Shown: positions 17,158-25,516 of the stretch, piece by piece
How positions within the stretch are numbered: position 1 is the stretch's first letter
Layout: each line of letters opens with the position of its first letter
Source: BOG-1112 sp964611335
Lineage (GTDB): Bacteria > Bdellovibrionota_B > Oligoflexia > Oligoflexales > Bog-1112
Direction of reading: 5' to 3'
DNA: 64,000 nucleotides
Assembly (NCBI GenBank): GCA_964611335.1
Contig: CAZSXR010000001.1
Coordinates: 310,001-374,000, forward strand
The notes under the pieces: generated by a model
Told to the model about the DNA's origin: nothing
Database searches by the model: none
Seen by the model: only the letters and a program-made list of their open reading frames with translations
Translations under genes and position numbers: made by a program

Positions 17158-18371
17158 AAATTTCTTTCGGTAAACAAACACACGCGGATGTCTAGACCAC
17201 CCTGTGTAAGATGATAGGTTGATAACTTCGCATGCTTAGATAAAATTTTTGAAAAGGCAGACCACGTTTCTTCTGATGGGCATAAAATAAAACCACCAAG
17301 TCGGTTTTTTTTAATATTCAGTAAAGTTTTCGCAATGCTTTCGTAAAAACTCACAATATCCAAATGAGAATGCAAACGAACCCCATAAGGTGGGTTTAAA
17401 GCAACAAAGCAATCTCCGTCTTCGAAAGGTCGTTTGGATTTAGAAAAGAAATTTTCACATAAAATATGGGCAGAGATTTCTCCAAAATCTTTTTTAAAAT
17501 TCTCAAAATTCTTTTTAAAAACTCCACACATCTCTTCGGAATAGTCTTCGTAAAATATTTTAGGAGTGCTTTTTATAAGAATTTCATTTTTTGCTTTTTT
17601 TAAAATAAATGTGAAATTTTTTTCATTGAAAAAATTAAAATGTTGCAAGGCATAAGAGTTTCTAAAAATGCAAGGAGCTATGTTGAATTCCTTCATAAGA
17701 TATTCGAAGATGAAAGTTCCCGTTCCACCAAAAGGAATCCAGAGGTTTTGAATTTGGAAATTTTCCTCTTTGCAAAAATCTAAAGCAGAGAGAATGCACG
17801 ATTGTGCTAGATCTTCACGAAGAGGTGCTGGTGAATTTCCGATTTCACGAAAAGATCTTTGGTAAAGGGGTTGTCCTGCGAGAGAAAGAAAAAGTCTACA
17901 GTGATTGTCTTTTAATTCTACGCAAAGTGTTGAAAGCGCTTTGAGTTCGCGAGGAACAACGATAGCTTTGAAGTTGTTTTTCAAACGTTCAGTAAAGATC
18001 TCTTTCAACATGGATTCGTGATAGAGATTGCTTTGTGTAGACGTTAGTTTGAGATGGAGAGAGGAGTTTTCTTTCAAAAACTCGGACCACTTAATGTTGT
18101 CACAAAATTTTCTAAATGAGCTTTCGAAAAAAACATCCTGCGATGCGATTTCTAGTTGCAGGTCTTGAAGAGTGCGACTTCGCAAGAGGATTTCGACTAG
18201 CGAGTAAAGGCTTGTGTTGGTGAGTTCCATCTTTGAGTTAAGTGTTGGATTAAATTTTTGAGAAAGAAATGGGTTTGCAAGTATGCTTTCTATTTCTTGT
18301 CTCACTTCTTTTTGAGTTCCAGGATTGAATAGCAAACGTGCAGTATGTTTTTGACTATAGAGTGTTTTCAT
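17154..18371 (-). CDS. SAM-dependent RNA methyltransferase (RlmL/Trm14-like)
   Basis: A 405-aa class I methyltransferase. The C-terminal half has a glycine-rich segment FGGTGTFIFEYL and the catalytic ALNPPYGVRL, the (N/D)PPY tetrad of enzymes that methylate guanine or adenine amino groups. The N-terminal half, with its Lys-rich beta/alpha segments, would correspond to the THUMP-type RNA-binding part of RlmL/RlmK, although it is poorly conserved here. The expected substrate is rRNA or tRNA guanine N2; this is inference from family. I chose the ATG at 18371 over a TTG at 18383; neither has a strong ribosome site. The stop overlaps the start of the ubiD-like gene (ATGA), so the two are translationally linked. 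Confidence 0.75.
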   Translation of the reverse strand: MKTLYSQKHTARLLFNPGTQKEVRQEIESILANPFLSQKFNPTLNSKMELTNTSLYSLVEILLRSRTLQDLQLEIASQDVFFESSFRKFCDNIKWSEFLKENSSLHLKLTSTQSNLYHESMLKEIFTERLKNNFKAIVVPRELKALSTLCVELKDNHCRLFLSLAGQPLYQRSFREIGNSPAPLREDLAQSCILSALDFCKEENFQIQNLWIPFGGTGTFIFEYLMKEFNIAPCIFRNSYALQHFNFFNEKNFTFILKKAKNEILIKSTPKIFYEDYSEEMCGVFKKNFENFKKDFGEISAHILCENFFSKSKRPFEDGDCFVALNPPYGVRLHSHLDIVSFYESIAKTLLNIKKNRLGGFILCPSEETWSAFSKILSKHAKLSTYHLTQGGLDIRVCLFTERNL

Positions 18372-18434
18372 CACGACTTTCAAGAATTTGGTTCCACTTT
18401 ACTGAACCCAAACTCTTAACATTGTTGGATGAGA

Positions 18435-19403
18435 TTACAAAATTGATTTTACGAATTCGAGGGAGCGCTGCTCAGACCAGATGAGTCCGCTTTTATCAAA
18501 GCAGACAAATCCCAAGTGTCCACCATTTTCGGGAAATTCTCCAAAAAGATAAGGGTGATTCTGAACAGAAGCATCTTCAGGAAAACATTCTTGCGAAAGT
18601 AGAGGATCATCTTTTGCGTTGATGAGGAGTGAAGGGATACTGATTTGGGAAAGTAAAGGCTTAGAACTCGCCTTCTTTCTGTAATCTAGAACGCTATCAA
18701 ACCCATAAAGAGGGGCTGTGTAAATTTCATCAAACTCACGCCATGTTTTAACTTTCAAAAGTCTTTCAATGTCGACCATGGGCGTAATCATTGAAATTCT
18801 GCTGATAGTGTTTTCCATCACCTCGCGTAGCAAGCGGTTGCTGTACAAACGACGAGAGGGGTGGTCTATTTGCTCGCCACAAGAAACGATGTCGATCGGA
18901 GCTGAGAAGGCTACACTCGCTTTTATTGTTTCATTTAGATTTTTGCTCTCTTCTCCAAGATATTTGAGCACGATGTTAGCGCCCATACTGAAACCGATGA
19001 GGATAACCTCTTTATAATTTTTTTGTATAGCGTGGTTCACAACGAAGCGAAGGTCATCGGTATAGCCAAGATGATAATTTTTCTGGTGCCAGTTTGTAGT
19101 GAGCCCTCCTCGTCCACGCATATTCCAAGCAAGGACGCTCCAGTTTTGTTCAGCAAAAACTTTTGCCATGCCTCGTGTGTAAGTTGTTTGTGAGTCTCCG
19201 ACAATGCCGTGAGAGAGGATGACAAGACGACGAGGGTCATTCAATAACCAGTCTAAATAGAGAAAGTCTCGATCAGGCGTTATAACTTTTTCACGTTTGT
19301 AAAAAATGCGCGGAACTTGTCGTAGATAAACCGAATAGAGTGTTTGAGCAAATGCACTCTTGAAAAACTTAGGTGCCGTATAAGTCGATTTCAAAACAGG
19401 CAT
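18435..19403 (-). CDS. YheT-like alpha/beta hydrolase
   Basis: An alpha/beta hydrolase of 322 aa. It has the nucleophile elbow GFSMGAN, an acid-loop Asp in INAKDDPLLS and a catalytic His in NGGHLGFV, the triad of the YheT/UPF0017 (ABHD1/3-like) esterase group. LVILSHGIVGDSQTTYTRGMA and the WNMRGRGG segment also match the family. I set the start at the ATG at 19403, which has GGAGAGG seven bases upstream and aligns with the usual N terminus; in-frame codons further upstream (ATG 19418, TTG 19496) lack a ribosome site. The natural substrate is unknown. It lies 60 bases upstream of the methyltransferase gene on the same strand and is divergent from the secreted-protein gene at 19613. Confidence 0.82.
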   Translation of the reverse strand: MPVLKSTYTAPKFFKSAFAQTLYSVYLRQVPRIFYKREKVITPDRDFLYLDWLLNDPRRLVILSHGIVGDSQTTYTRGMAKVFAEQNWSVLAWNMRGRGGLTTNWHQKNYHLGYTDDLRFVVNHAIQKNYKEVILIGFSMGANIVLKYLGEESKNLNETIKASVAFSAPIDIVSCGEQIDHPSRRLYSNRLLREVMENTISRISMITPMVDIERLLKVKTWREFDEIYTAPLYGFDSVLDYRKKASSKPLLSQISIPSLLINAKDDPLLSQECFPEDASVQNHPYLFGEFPENGGHLGFVCFDKSGLIWSEQRSLEFVKSIL

Positions 19404-19612
19404 GCTTTTCCTCTCCATTCCAAGTATAAAGCACGGATCCTCTACCGTTAGGTCGGCAAATTTTGACCAGTCCTTGAGGGAATTGTGAAAGTCCAATAAT
19501 TTTCCTGAGCAAATTCAAGAGCTCAGTCTAAGGGGAGAAAACAGAATTTATACGGTGCTGAGCGGAGTCGGGGATAATAGAACTAAAGATTTAGAAGAAC
19601 AGAGGAAACATC

Positions 19613-20635
19613 ATGCAATCTCTAAGTTGTAAATTTAGGTTTATTGGGTGTGCTTTGCTTGCATTTTCATTGTCAGCTTATTCCTCCTCACATACACCCA
19701 TCGATACACCTGTTATGCTTGCTCAAGATGAAGGAGGAGAAGCTCCCCCACCACCTCCCCCACCCGAACCAGAAACGCCACCTGAAGAGCCACCACCACC
19801 TGTAGAATCGGAACAAAACTATAGTCCTAGCAGTACTTCGAGTTCCAGTTCTTCGCATGGGAAGGAAGATCCAGAAGCTCTCGCTGCTGAGAAGGCTCTA
19901 CGTTATAAAAATCTTCCAGCTGAACCAATTAGTGCAAAAGAAAAAGCAGCAAATTGTCGAAAATATGAGAACCAGTATATAAGTTTTCATAGTAAGGTCT
20001 TTTTTATTAAAGGCTGTAAGAAATATTCTTTCGAAATAGAAGAAGCGAGTCAGTTGTCAAGGAACAATACGCGCGTGAGTGAGGTTCTTGCCCGTGTAAT
20101 TGCGTCTTTAGATGATGGTGGAAAATACAAGGAATTTCGCAAACGTAATTTCAATTGTCGGGATAAAAACCATAGTTATGTTTCTTATGACATTAAAACT
20201 TATTGGGTTGAAGGCTGCAAACTTCTTGAATTCCCAGATTCAGCAACCTTTGCAGATCATCGTTATAAAAATAAATTTTTTGAAAAAACCGTTTCTGTTT
20301 TAGACTATGACCAGTTTCTTAAATTCACAATAGGGACCCCTTTCAAATCTGTTCTCACAGGACAAAATAATCTTGATTTCAAACGTACAGTTAACAAGAT
20401 TGCCCTGCAAGAGGCATGTAAAAACCTTTATGGACGTTATGTTTCTTATCTTGACAGTGTTTATCAGATAAAGACTTTGAAAAAAGAAAAGGGGTGTTGG
20501 AGGGAAAAAGTAGACGCAGCTGAGTATTCTCGGAAAAAGGGAAAGATCCTAGAGAATTTAAAAGAATTAACTTCCGAGCAATCTCTAGCAATTCCTGATC
20601 ATGATTTCTCAGATACGAAATTAGTTTCGAAATAA
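19613..20635 (+). CDS. Secreted proline-rich protein with three Cys-bounded repeats
   Basis: A 340-aa exported protein of unknown function. A signal peptide (core FIGCALLAFSLSA, probable cleavage near residue 25-35) is followed by a Pro/Glu linker with a run of seven prolines and a run of serines (about 45-85). The rest is built from three related units of roughly 75-100 residues. Each starts with Cys, then Y-(V/I)-S-(Y/F), then a hydrophobic strand ending in Cys: NCRKYENQYISFHSK with KGCKKYSFE, NCRDKNHSYVSYDIK with EGCKLLEF, and ACKNLYGRYVSYLDS with KGCWREK. The paired Cys suggest a small disulfide domain that binds something outside the cytoplasm. AGAGGA precedes the ATG. It is convergent with the XRE regulator, 16 bases apart. 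Confidence 0.75.
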   Translation: MQSLSCKFRFIGCALLAFSLSAYSSSHTPIDTPVMLAQDEGGEAPPPPPPPEPETPPEEPPPPVESEQNYSPSSTSSSSSSHGKEDPEALAAEKALRYKNLPAEPISAKEKAANCRKYENQYISFHSKVFFIKGCKKYSFEIEEASQLSRNNTRVSEVLARVIASLDDGGKYKEFRKRNFNCRDKNHSYVSYDIKTYWVEGCKLLEFPDSATFADHRYKNKFFEKTVSVLDYDQFLKFTIGTPFKSVLTGQNNLDFKRTVNKIALQEACKNLYGRYVSYLDSVYQIKTLKKEKGCWREKVDAAEYSRKKGKILENLKELTSEQSLAIPDHDFSDTKLVSK

Positions 20636-20651
20636 ACGTCGTATAAATTGT

Positions 20652-21533
20652 CTAAACTTCTAAAACGAGATCCATCAGCCGCAAATTCATAAAAGCTTTT
20701 GAAACCCAAAAAATTTCTGCGAGTTGAGAAAGAGCATCTTTCGATGGATTTATGTTTTGAATTTCTTTGCGAATGAGTGCGTAAGGGGCGAGAAGATTAG
20801 AAGCAAAAATATTTGTCTCAACATTCGAAAGATCTTTTTGAAATTGTTTAAGTTCAGGTGTTAGTGCTTTTCCTTTTAGAAAATAGGCTGCCATTGCTTT
20901 TGCTATTTGATAACGTATGTAGGGCTGATTTTCTGTTCCCTGTTTGAAAGAGATGATCAATTTATTTTTTTCGAAGCGACCACAAACACTTTCATCGCCT
21001 GAGAATTTTTCAACAGATTCTAAAATAATGTCGGGATAGTAAAGACAGACTTCCTCTAAATAGAGGGGAGCTTCTTCAAACTTTATTTGCTTATGAATAT
21101 TCTCTACAACGCTTTGAATATGTGAACTATCGATTGTGAAACTTTTTCGAAAATCTAACTCACTTTCGCGAGACCATCGCATTTTGAAAGCTTCTCTTTT
21201 TGCAAGATCGAGAGTTTTAGCATCGAGTTTGTTTTTTCCATAACCTAGGAACTCCTGGTAGGCCATATCTTCGTCGATGTCACCAATCGCTAGGTCGAGT
21301 AATAAACTTTCGTCGATGTCGAGGTGCTTTGCTATTTTACGCATAGCGAAGATAGAATGGACGCTTTTTTTCCCCTTCTTCCAATGGCTGCAATCAGCGG
21401 GATCAAAGCCTAAAAGGTGGCCGACATCTTGGTCTATAGTTTTTTTCCCGCCAAGCTTGTGGCTTAAGACGCGTTTGCAAAAGCTGAAAAGATTCGCAGA
21501 ATGAGGGTATTTCAGAGTTAGCTGCTTTTTCAC
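20652..21533 (-). CDS. XRE-type regulator with a degenerate ImmA/IrrE-like domain
   Basis: A 293-aa protein. The N-terminal 90 residues contain a helix-turn-helix of the XRE type: KKTIDQDVGHLLGFDPADCSHWKKGKKSVHS is preceded by a short helix and followed by AMRKIAKHLDIDESLLLDL. The C-terminal part (about 140-293) resembles an ImmA/IrrE metallopeptidase-like domain by its order of strands and by NIFASNLLAPYALIRKEI near the end. Where these proteins have HExxH there is IRYQIAKAMAAYFL, so no zinc site is left and proteolysis is unlikely. A ligand-sensing role for the domain is inference. The start is GTG at 21533 with AGAGGA upstream, and a promoter candidate lies at 21580-21608. Confidence 0.7.
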   Translation of the reverse strand: MKKQLTLKYPHSANLFSFCKRVLSHKLGGKKTIDQDVGHLLGFDPADCSHWKKGKKSVHSIFAMRKIAKHLDIDESLLLDLAIGDIDEDMAYQEFLGYGKNKLDAKTLDLAKREAFKMRWSRESELDFRKSFTIDSSHIQSVVENIHKQIKFEEAPLYLEEVCLYYPDIILESVEKFSGDESVCGRFEKNKLIISFKQGTENQPYIRYQIAKAMAAYFLKGKALTPELKQFQKDLSNVETNIFASNLLAPYALIRKEIQNINPSKDALSQLAEIFWVSKAFMNLRLMDLVLEV

Positions 21534-21579
21534 ACACGTCCTCTTCTTTGTATTCTTTTGTAACTTTATTTACTCTCAT

Positions 21580-21608
21580 GATTTAACAGGGATATTTAAA
21601 AAGGTCAA
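21580..21608 (-). promoter_or_regulatory. Sigma70-like promoter for the XRE regulator
   Basis: On the minus strand TTGACC (21608-21603) and TAAATC (21585-21580) are separated by 17 bases, about 40 bases before the GTG start at 21533. The -35 matches consensus at five of six positions, the -10 at four. Confidence 0.4.
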
Positions 21609-21629
21609 GGATCGGAGTCGCTTACGTGA

Positions 21630-21672
21630 GGGACGGAGCTCGAATTCCAAGGGACGGAGCTTGGGACGGAGC
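21630..21672 (+). repeat. Array of three exact GGGACGGAGC words
   Basis: Three exact same-strand copies start at 21630, 21651 and 21663, with periods of 21 and 12 bases. They sit in the longest gene-free stretch of the window (21534-21919) between the divergent XRE and clpS genes, upstream of both promoter candidates. The rest of that stretch holds an AT-rich segment and the two promoters; no RNA gene or other element is seen there. Confidence 0.9.
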
Positions 21673-21813
21673 TGTGGTGCAGATCATAAATCATTGCGCA
21701 TTCTCTTCGCGGAAAAACGCTGAGAGTGGGGGCTTTTCCATAATTTTTTCAAGGAATTGTGCTAGATTCTCAAGAATGACTTGAAAAATACAGAAAAGGA
21801 TACAGGGTCTTAT

Positions 21814-21842
21814 TTGAAATCATTCGGAAGACATCCTATATA
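21814..21842 (+). promoter_or_regulatory. Strong sigma70-like promoter for clpS-clpA
   Basis: TTGAAA at 21814-21819 and TATATA at 21837-21842 are exactly 17 bases apart. Both hexamers match consensus at five of six positions. The expected transcript starts near 21849, about 70 bases upstream of the chosen clpS start codon. Confidence 0.6.
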
Positions 21843-21919
21843 AAGTCTATATAGGTTTATGTGACGTGTTTATGGGGTGGACTTTGACTCGGGAAAGAGA
21901 AGAACCAAAAGAAGGCGAA

Positions 21920-22234
21920 ATGGCGGGGGCTTATCAGGATCAGGGCACTCTTGTTCTGCCTGTAACGGAACCGACTACGAAAGTACCTTCTTTATATAAG
22001 GTTTTTCTTCACAATGATGATTACACACCCATGGAGTTTGTTGTTGAGATATTAGAGTCGATTTTTCACAAGGCTAACACTCTAGCAACACAGATAATGT
22101 TGGATGTTCACAAAAAGGGCTCAGGTTTGTGTGGCATTTATCCGTATGAAGTAGCAGAAACAAAAGTCGCACTTGTGAAAGATAGAGCAAAACAACATCG
22201 TCACCCTTTGAAGTGTACGATGGAAGAGGAGTAA
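21920..22234 (+). CDS. clpS: ATP-dependent Clp protease adaptor ClpS
   Basis: ClpS binds the N domain of ClpA and delivers N-degron substrates to ClpAP. The 104-aa protein has the N-degron pocket motif HNDDYTPMEFV (31-41) and the C-terminal AETKVALVKDRAKQHRHPLKCTMEEE typical of the family; length matches E. coli ClpS (106 aa). I chose the ATG at 21920, with GAAGG just upstream. An in-frame GTG at 21866 would add an unconserved 18-residue leader. It is followed five bases later by clpA, the usual order. A strong promoter candidate lies at 21814-21842. Confidence 0.96.
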   Translation: MAGAYQDQGTLVLPVTEPTTKVPSLYKVFLHNDDYTPMEFVVEILESIFHKANTLATQIMLDVHKKGSGLCGIYPYEVAETKVALVKDRAKQHRHPLKCTMEEE

Positions 22235-22239
22235 CGGGT

Positions 22240-24600
22240 ATGATTATTAGTCCCGAACTAGAGACCAGTTTGAATCTGGCGATTGAAGAAGCCAAGAAGT
22301 ATGGTCATGAGTACCTAACTGTTGAACATTTGCTCTATGCTCTTCTTTTAGATCCAGCTTATGTAAAAGTTGTTCTTGCATGTGGTGGATCTGTCAAACA
22401 GGCGTTAGCAGATCTTCGTCATTATTTTGAAAATCATTTAGAGAAAAATATACTACCTAGGGCGGAAGCTCCCCAACCTACTCTCAGTTTCCAGAGAGTC
22501 ATTCGTAATGCGGCGCAACATGTGCTTTCCTCTGGAAAAGAAAAAATCTATGGGGATTCTGTACTCGTTGCTATTTTTTCTGAAAAAGAAACATATGCGA
22601 GTTACTTTTTAGAAAAACAAAATATTTCACAATTCGATGTTATCAATTTTCTTTCTCATGGAACTATAAAGGAAGGAGTGGATCCAGAAGTTTTAGAAGG
22701 TCTATCTGAAACACATCCTATGCCGCCTGTGGCAGAAACACACGAGGAAGAAGAAAAGGAAAAAACTTCTTCACAGAAAAAAACAGAAAAAGGGGATCAG
22801 AACGATCCCGTTTTTCTTTATGCGGAAGACCTAGTTGAAAAAGCAAGAGAAGGTCGTGTGGATCCTCTTGTTGGTCGTGATGAGGAATTGGAGCGTACGA
22901 TTCAAGTTCTTTGTCGACGACGCAAAAATAATCCTTTGTATGTGGGTGAAGCTGGAGTTGGGAAAACTGCTTTAGCAGAAGGCCTTGCTCTTCGACTTGC
23001 GGAAGGTAAGGTTCCAGAGGCGCTAAAAGATGCAAATCTATTGAGTTTAGATATGGGAGCTTTATTAGCGGGAACCAAATACAGAGGGGACTTCGAAGAA
23101 CGCTTGAAAAAATTTATTCGCTCCTTGAAAAAAATTCCGAATGCAATTCTATTCATCGACGAGATACATACCATAGTTGGTGCTGGTGCGGTGAGTGGTG
23201 GCACTTTGGATGCTTCCAATATTTTGAAACCTTTTCTTGCTAATGGAGAGGTTCGCTGCATAGGTTCTACGACTTATAAAGAATATCGACAGCATTTTGA
23301 AAGCGACCAAGCTTTACACAGAAGATTCCAGAAAATATCTATAGAAGAACCTTCTGAGGAGCATTCGGTTGAAATTTTGAAAGGTTTGAAAGATAAATAC
23401 GAGAAATTCCACAATGTACGCTATACACCTGATGCTATTCGAGGTGCGGTGGAATTGGCTCAACGTTATATCAAAGATAGACATTTGCCTGACAAAGCGA
23501 TCGATGTGATTGACGAAGTTGGGGCTTTCTACTCTTCTAAGCATGATCCTAGTGGTGCTACGAAGACGGTTACACTTTCCGATATCAAACAGGTCGTTGC
23601 AAAAATTGCAAGAGTACCAGCGGAAGCTGTGAGTTCTTCAGACAAGAGATCTTTGAAAGATCTTGATTCACGTTTGAAAAAAGTTGTGTTTGGTCAAGAA
23701 GCAACGATCGACGTTTTAACTTCCACCATACGCATGGCGCGTTCGGGAATGGGAAATGACGAGAAACCTATTGGTTCCTTCTTATTCTCGGGGCCTACGG
23801 GTGTGGGAAAAACAGAGCTTGCTCGTCAACTTGCAAGTCAGATGGGGATAGAGTTTATTCGCTTCGATATGAGTGAATACATGGAGCGACACACGGTTTC
23901 TCGTTTGATCGGAGCTCCTCCAGGATATGTGGGATACGAAGAAGGTGGTCTGCTTACAGATGCAGTACATAAATTCCCACATGCAGTCTTATTACTCGAT
24001 GAGATTGAGAAGGCGCACCCAGATGTTCACAACATACTTTTACAAGTTATGGATCATGGGACATTGACAGATGCAAACGGACGTGAAGCGAACTTTAGAA
24101 ACGTAGTTATCATTATGACCACCAATGTTGGTGCTACGGAATTGAGTTCGAATACCATAGGTTTCGCAGGGAACTCTATAGAGAAATCAGGTAAAGAAAA
24201 ACTTGCAATTAATAAGGCTTTCAGTCCTGAGTTCCGTAACAGATTGGATGCAATCTTATCATTCGGTTATTTACCAGAACGTGTTGTTTTGAAAATTGTT
24301 GATAAGTTTTTGACAGAAGTCGAAACGAAATTGAAAGCAAAACGTGTGAAGTGGAATGTAACAGAAGAAGCTCGACGATATCTTGCTAAAATCGGTTATG
24401 ATCCTTCTTATGGTGCAAGACCCCTTGCAAGAATTATCCAAGAGAAAGTCAAAGGACCTCTTGTAAGTGAACTTTTGTTTGGACGATTGACAAAGGGTGG
24501 TTTTGTTAAAGTGGATTGTGTGAATGAGCAACTTGTTTTCGAATATGAAAATAAGGGTGATGGTCAGTCCATCGAACAGGTGGCTGAAAGCCTTAGCTAG
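22240..24600 (+). CDS. clpA: ATP-dependent Clp protease ATP-binding subunit ClpA
   Basis: AAA+ unfoldase that feeds ClpP, with ClpS as adaptor. The 786-aa protein has the double Clp N domain (1 to about 145), an acidic linker rich in Glu and Lys, the first AAA+ module with Walker A GEAGVGKT (236-243) and Walker B ILFIDEIHT, and a second module with GPTGVGKT (518-525) and VLLLDEIEKAHPD. It has no ClpB-type middle coiled coil, and the pore loop of module 2 reads GYVGYEEGG, both as in ClpA. The ATG at 22240 has GAGGAG upstream; the ORF can be extended but not usefully. Its TAG stop forms CTAG with the stop of the convergent GT25 gene, a four-base overlap. No clpP is in the window. Confidence 0.97.
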   Translation: MIISPELETSLNLAIEEAKKYGHEYLTVEHLLYALLLDPAYVKVVLACGGSVKQALADLRHYFENHLEKNILPRAEAPQPTLSFQRVIRNAAQHVLSSGKEKIYGDSVLVAIFSEKETYASYFLEKQNISQFDVINFLSHGTIKEGVDPEVLEGLSETHPMPPVAETHEEEEKEKTSSQKKTEKGDQNDPVFLYAEDLVEKAREGRVDPLVGRDEELERTIQVLCRRRKNNPLYVGEAGVGKTALAEGLALRLAEGKVPEALKDANLLSLDMGALLAGTKYRGDFEERLKKFIRSLKKIPNAILFIDEIHTIVGAGAVSGGTLDASNILKPFLANGEVRCIGSTTYKEYRQHFESDQALHRRFQKISIEEPSEEHSVEILKGLKDKYEKFHNVRYTPDAIRGAVELAQRYIKDRHLPDKAIDVIDEVGAFYSSKHDPSGATKTVTLSDIKQVVAKIARVPAEAVSSSDKRSLKDLDSRLKKVVFGQEATIDVLTSTIRMARSGMGNDEKPIGSFLFSGPTGVGKTELARQLASQMGIEFIRFDMSEYMERHTVSRLIGAPPGYVGYEEGGLLTDAVHKFPHAVLLLDEIEKAHPDVHNILLQVMDHGTLTDANGREANFRNVVIIMTTNVGATELSSNTIGFAGNSIEKSGKEKLAINKAFSPEFRNRLDAILSFGYLPERVVLKIVDKFLTEVETKLKAKRVKWNVTEEARRYLAKIGYDPSYGARPLARIIQEKVKGPLVSELLFGRLTKGGFVKVDCVNEQLVFEYENKGDGQSIEQVAESLS

Positions 24601-25451
24601 CGCTTTCTTGCCGAGTCAATCTTATCAATTTCTGAGGCTGCTATGTCTGTTGATACAATTTCTGGATAAGAACAATAGACATGGAAGGGGCCTTTTTGTT
24701 GTCTAAAAAAATCTACCCTCGCTCTAACATCTGATGGCATTGTAATGGGCATCATTCCATTTAATAATTTTTGAACACCTTTTAAGTTATAAATAACAGC
24801 TTGATTTCCAGCCGCGTTTTCATCTGTTTTGGAGATATCGACGAATCTATGATCTTCAGTTAGTGGGTGCGTTAGAGATTTGCCGAAACAAAACAGATAG
24901 AGAACGTCCCAATCGGGAGGAGCATAAGAAAGCAGTGTTTCTACACGTTCTTTGAAGTGATCACTAATTTTGATGTCATCTTCAATGACAAGAACCGGTT
25001 CCGTTTTTTCCTTCACAATCTTTTTGTAAATTTCGTAAAGGCTGAGATAGTTCCCAATTTCGCCAAGTCCCAACATTCTTCTGTAGAATTTGCGATCGAA
25101 AAGATAGGTGTAGCCGTTAGTGGTGTCGAGGGTTTGTAAAACGCCTTCATATTTGAAGGGGTCCTCATTTTCTTTGGGCGTTTTATAGACATCTTTGTAT
25201 TGGGCTCCATAGATAGCGGGGAATCTTTCCAGCTCCAATCCATTTTCATGAAACTGCTTCTGTATATTCGCTAATCTATCTTCGCTCCGTCCCAAATTAA
25301 TGACGAGGATCTTTTCGAGTTTGGTTATTGATTGTTTTTTCGGCGTGAGTAGTTCCTTGATGGGAAGCGGTACCCTTTTTTCATCCTCACTTTGCTTCGT
25401 AGATGTTTTGCAACTTCCTAGAAAAACAAAAATAATAAAGTACTTAAGCAT
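24597..25451 (-). CDS. Lipoprotein with glycosyltransferase family 25 domain
   Basis: A 284-aa protein whose body is a family 25 (LPS biosynthesis) glycosyltransferase. It has the N-terminal ILVINLGRSEDRLANIQKQ, GLGEIGNYLSLYEIYKKIV and the metal-binding VLVIEDDIKISD, the standard GT25 landmarks. The N terminus is a lipoprotein signal, FIIFVFLGSC, with Cys at about residue 14 followed by a charged linker. GT25 enzymes normally act in the cytoplasm on nucleotide sugars, so a lipidated, exported copy is odd and makes the donor uncertain. SD GGAG precedes the ATG at 25451. An exact repeat word at 25284-25293 encodes GRSE inside the GRSEDR motif. Confidence 0.75.
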   Translation of the reverse strand: MLKYFIIFVFLGSCKTSTKQSEDEKRVPLPIKELLTPKKQSITKLEKILVINLGRSEDRLANIQKQFHENGLELERFPAIYGAQYKDVYKTPKENEDPFKYEGVLQTLDTTNGYTYLFDRKFYRRMLGLGEIGNYLSLYEIYKKIVKEKTEPVLVIEDDIKISDHFKERVETLLSYAPPDWDVLYLFCFGKSLTHPLTEDHRFVDISKTDENAAGNQAVIYNLKGVQKLLNGMMPITMPSDVRARVDFFRQQKGPFHVYCSYPEIVSTDIAASEIDKIDSARKR

Positions 25452-25467
25452 AAAACTCCAAAAAATT

Positions 25468-25513
25468 GAAAATTGTGGGACGGAGCTCTAGAAAATTGTG
25501 GGACGGAGCTCTA
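25468..25513 (+). repeat. Perfect 23-bp tandem duplication carrying the GGGACGGAGC word
   Basis: Bases 25468-25490 and 25491-25513 are identical 23-base units placed head to tail, each containing one exact word (25477-25486 and 25500-25509). The array fills the spacer between the small lipoprotein gene and the GT25 lipoprotein gene, both on the minus strand. Confidence 0.9.
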
Positions 25514-25516
25514 GGT

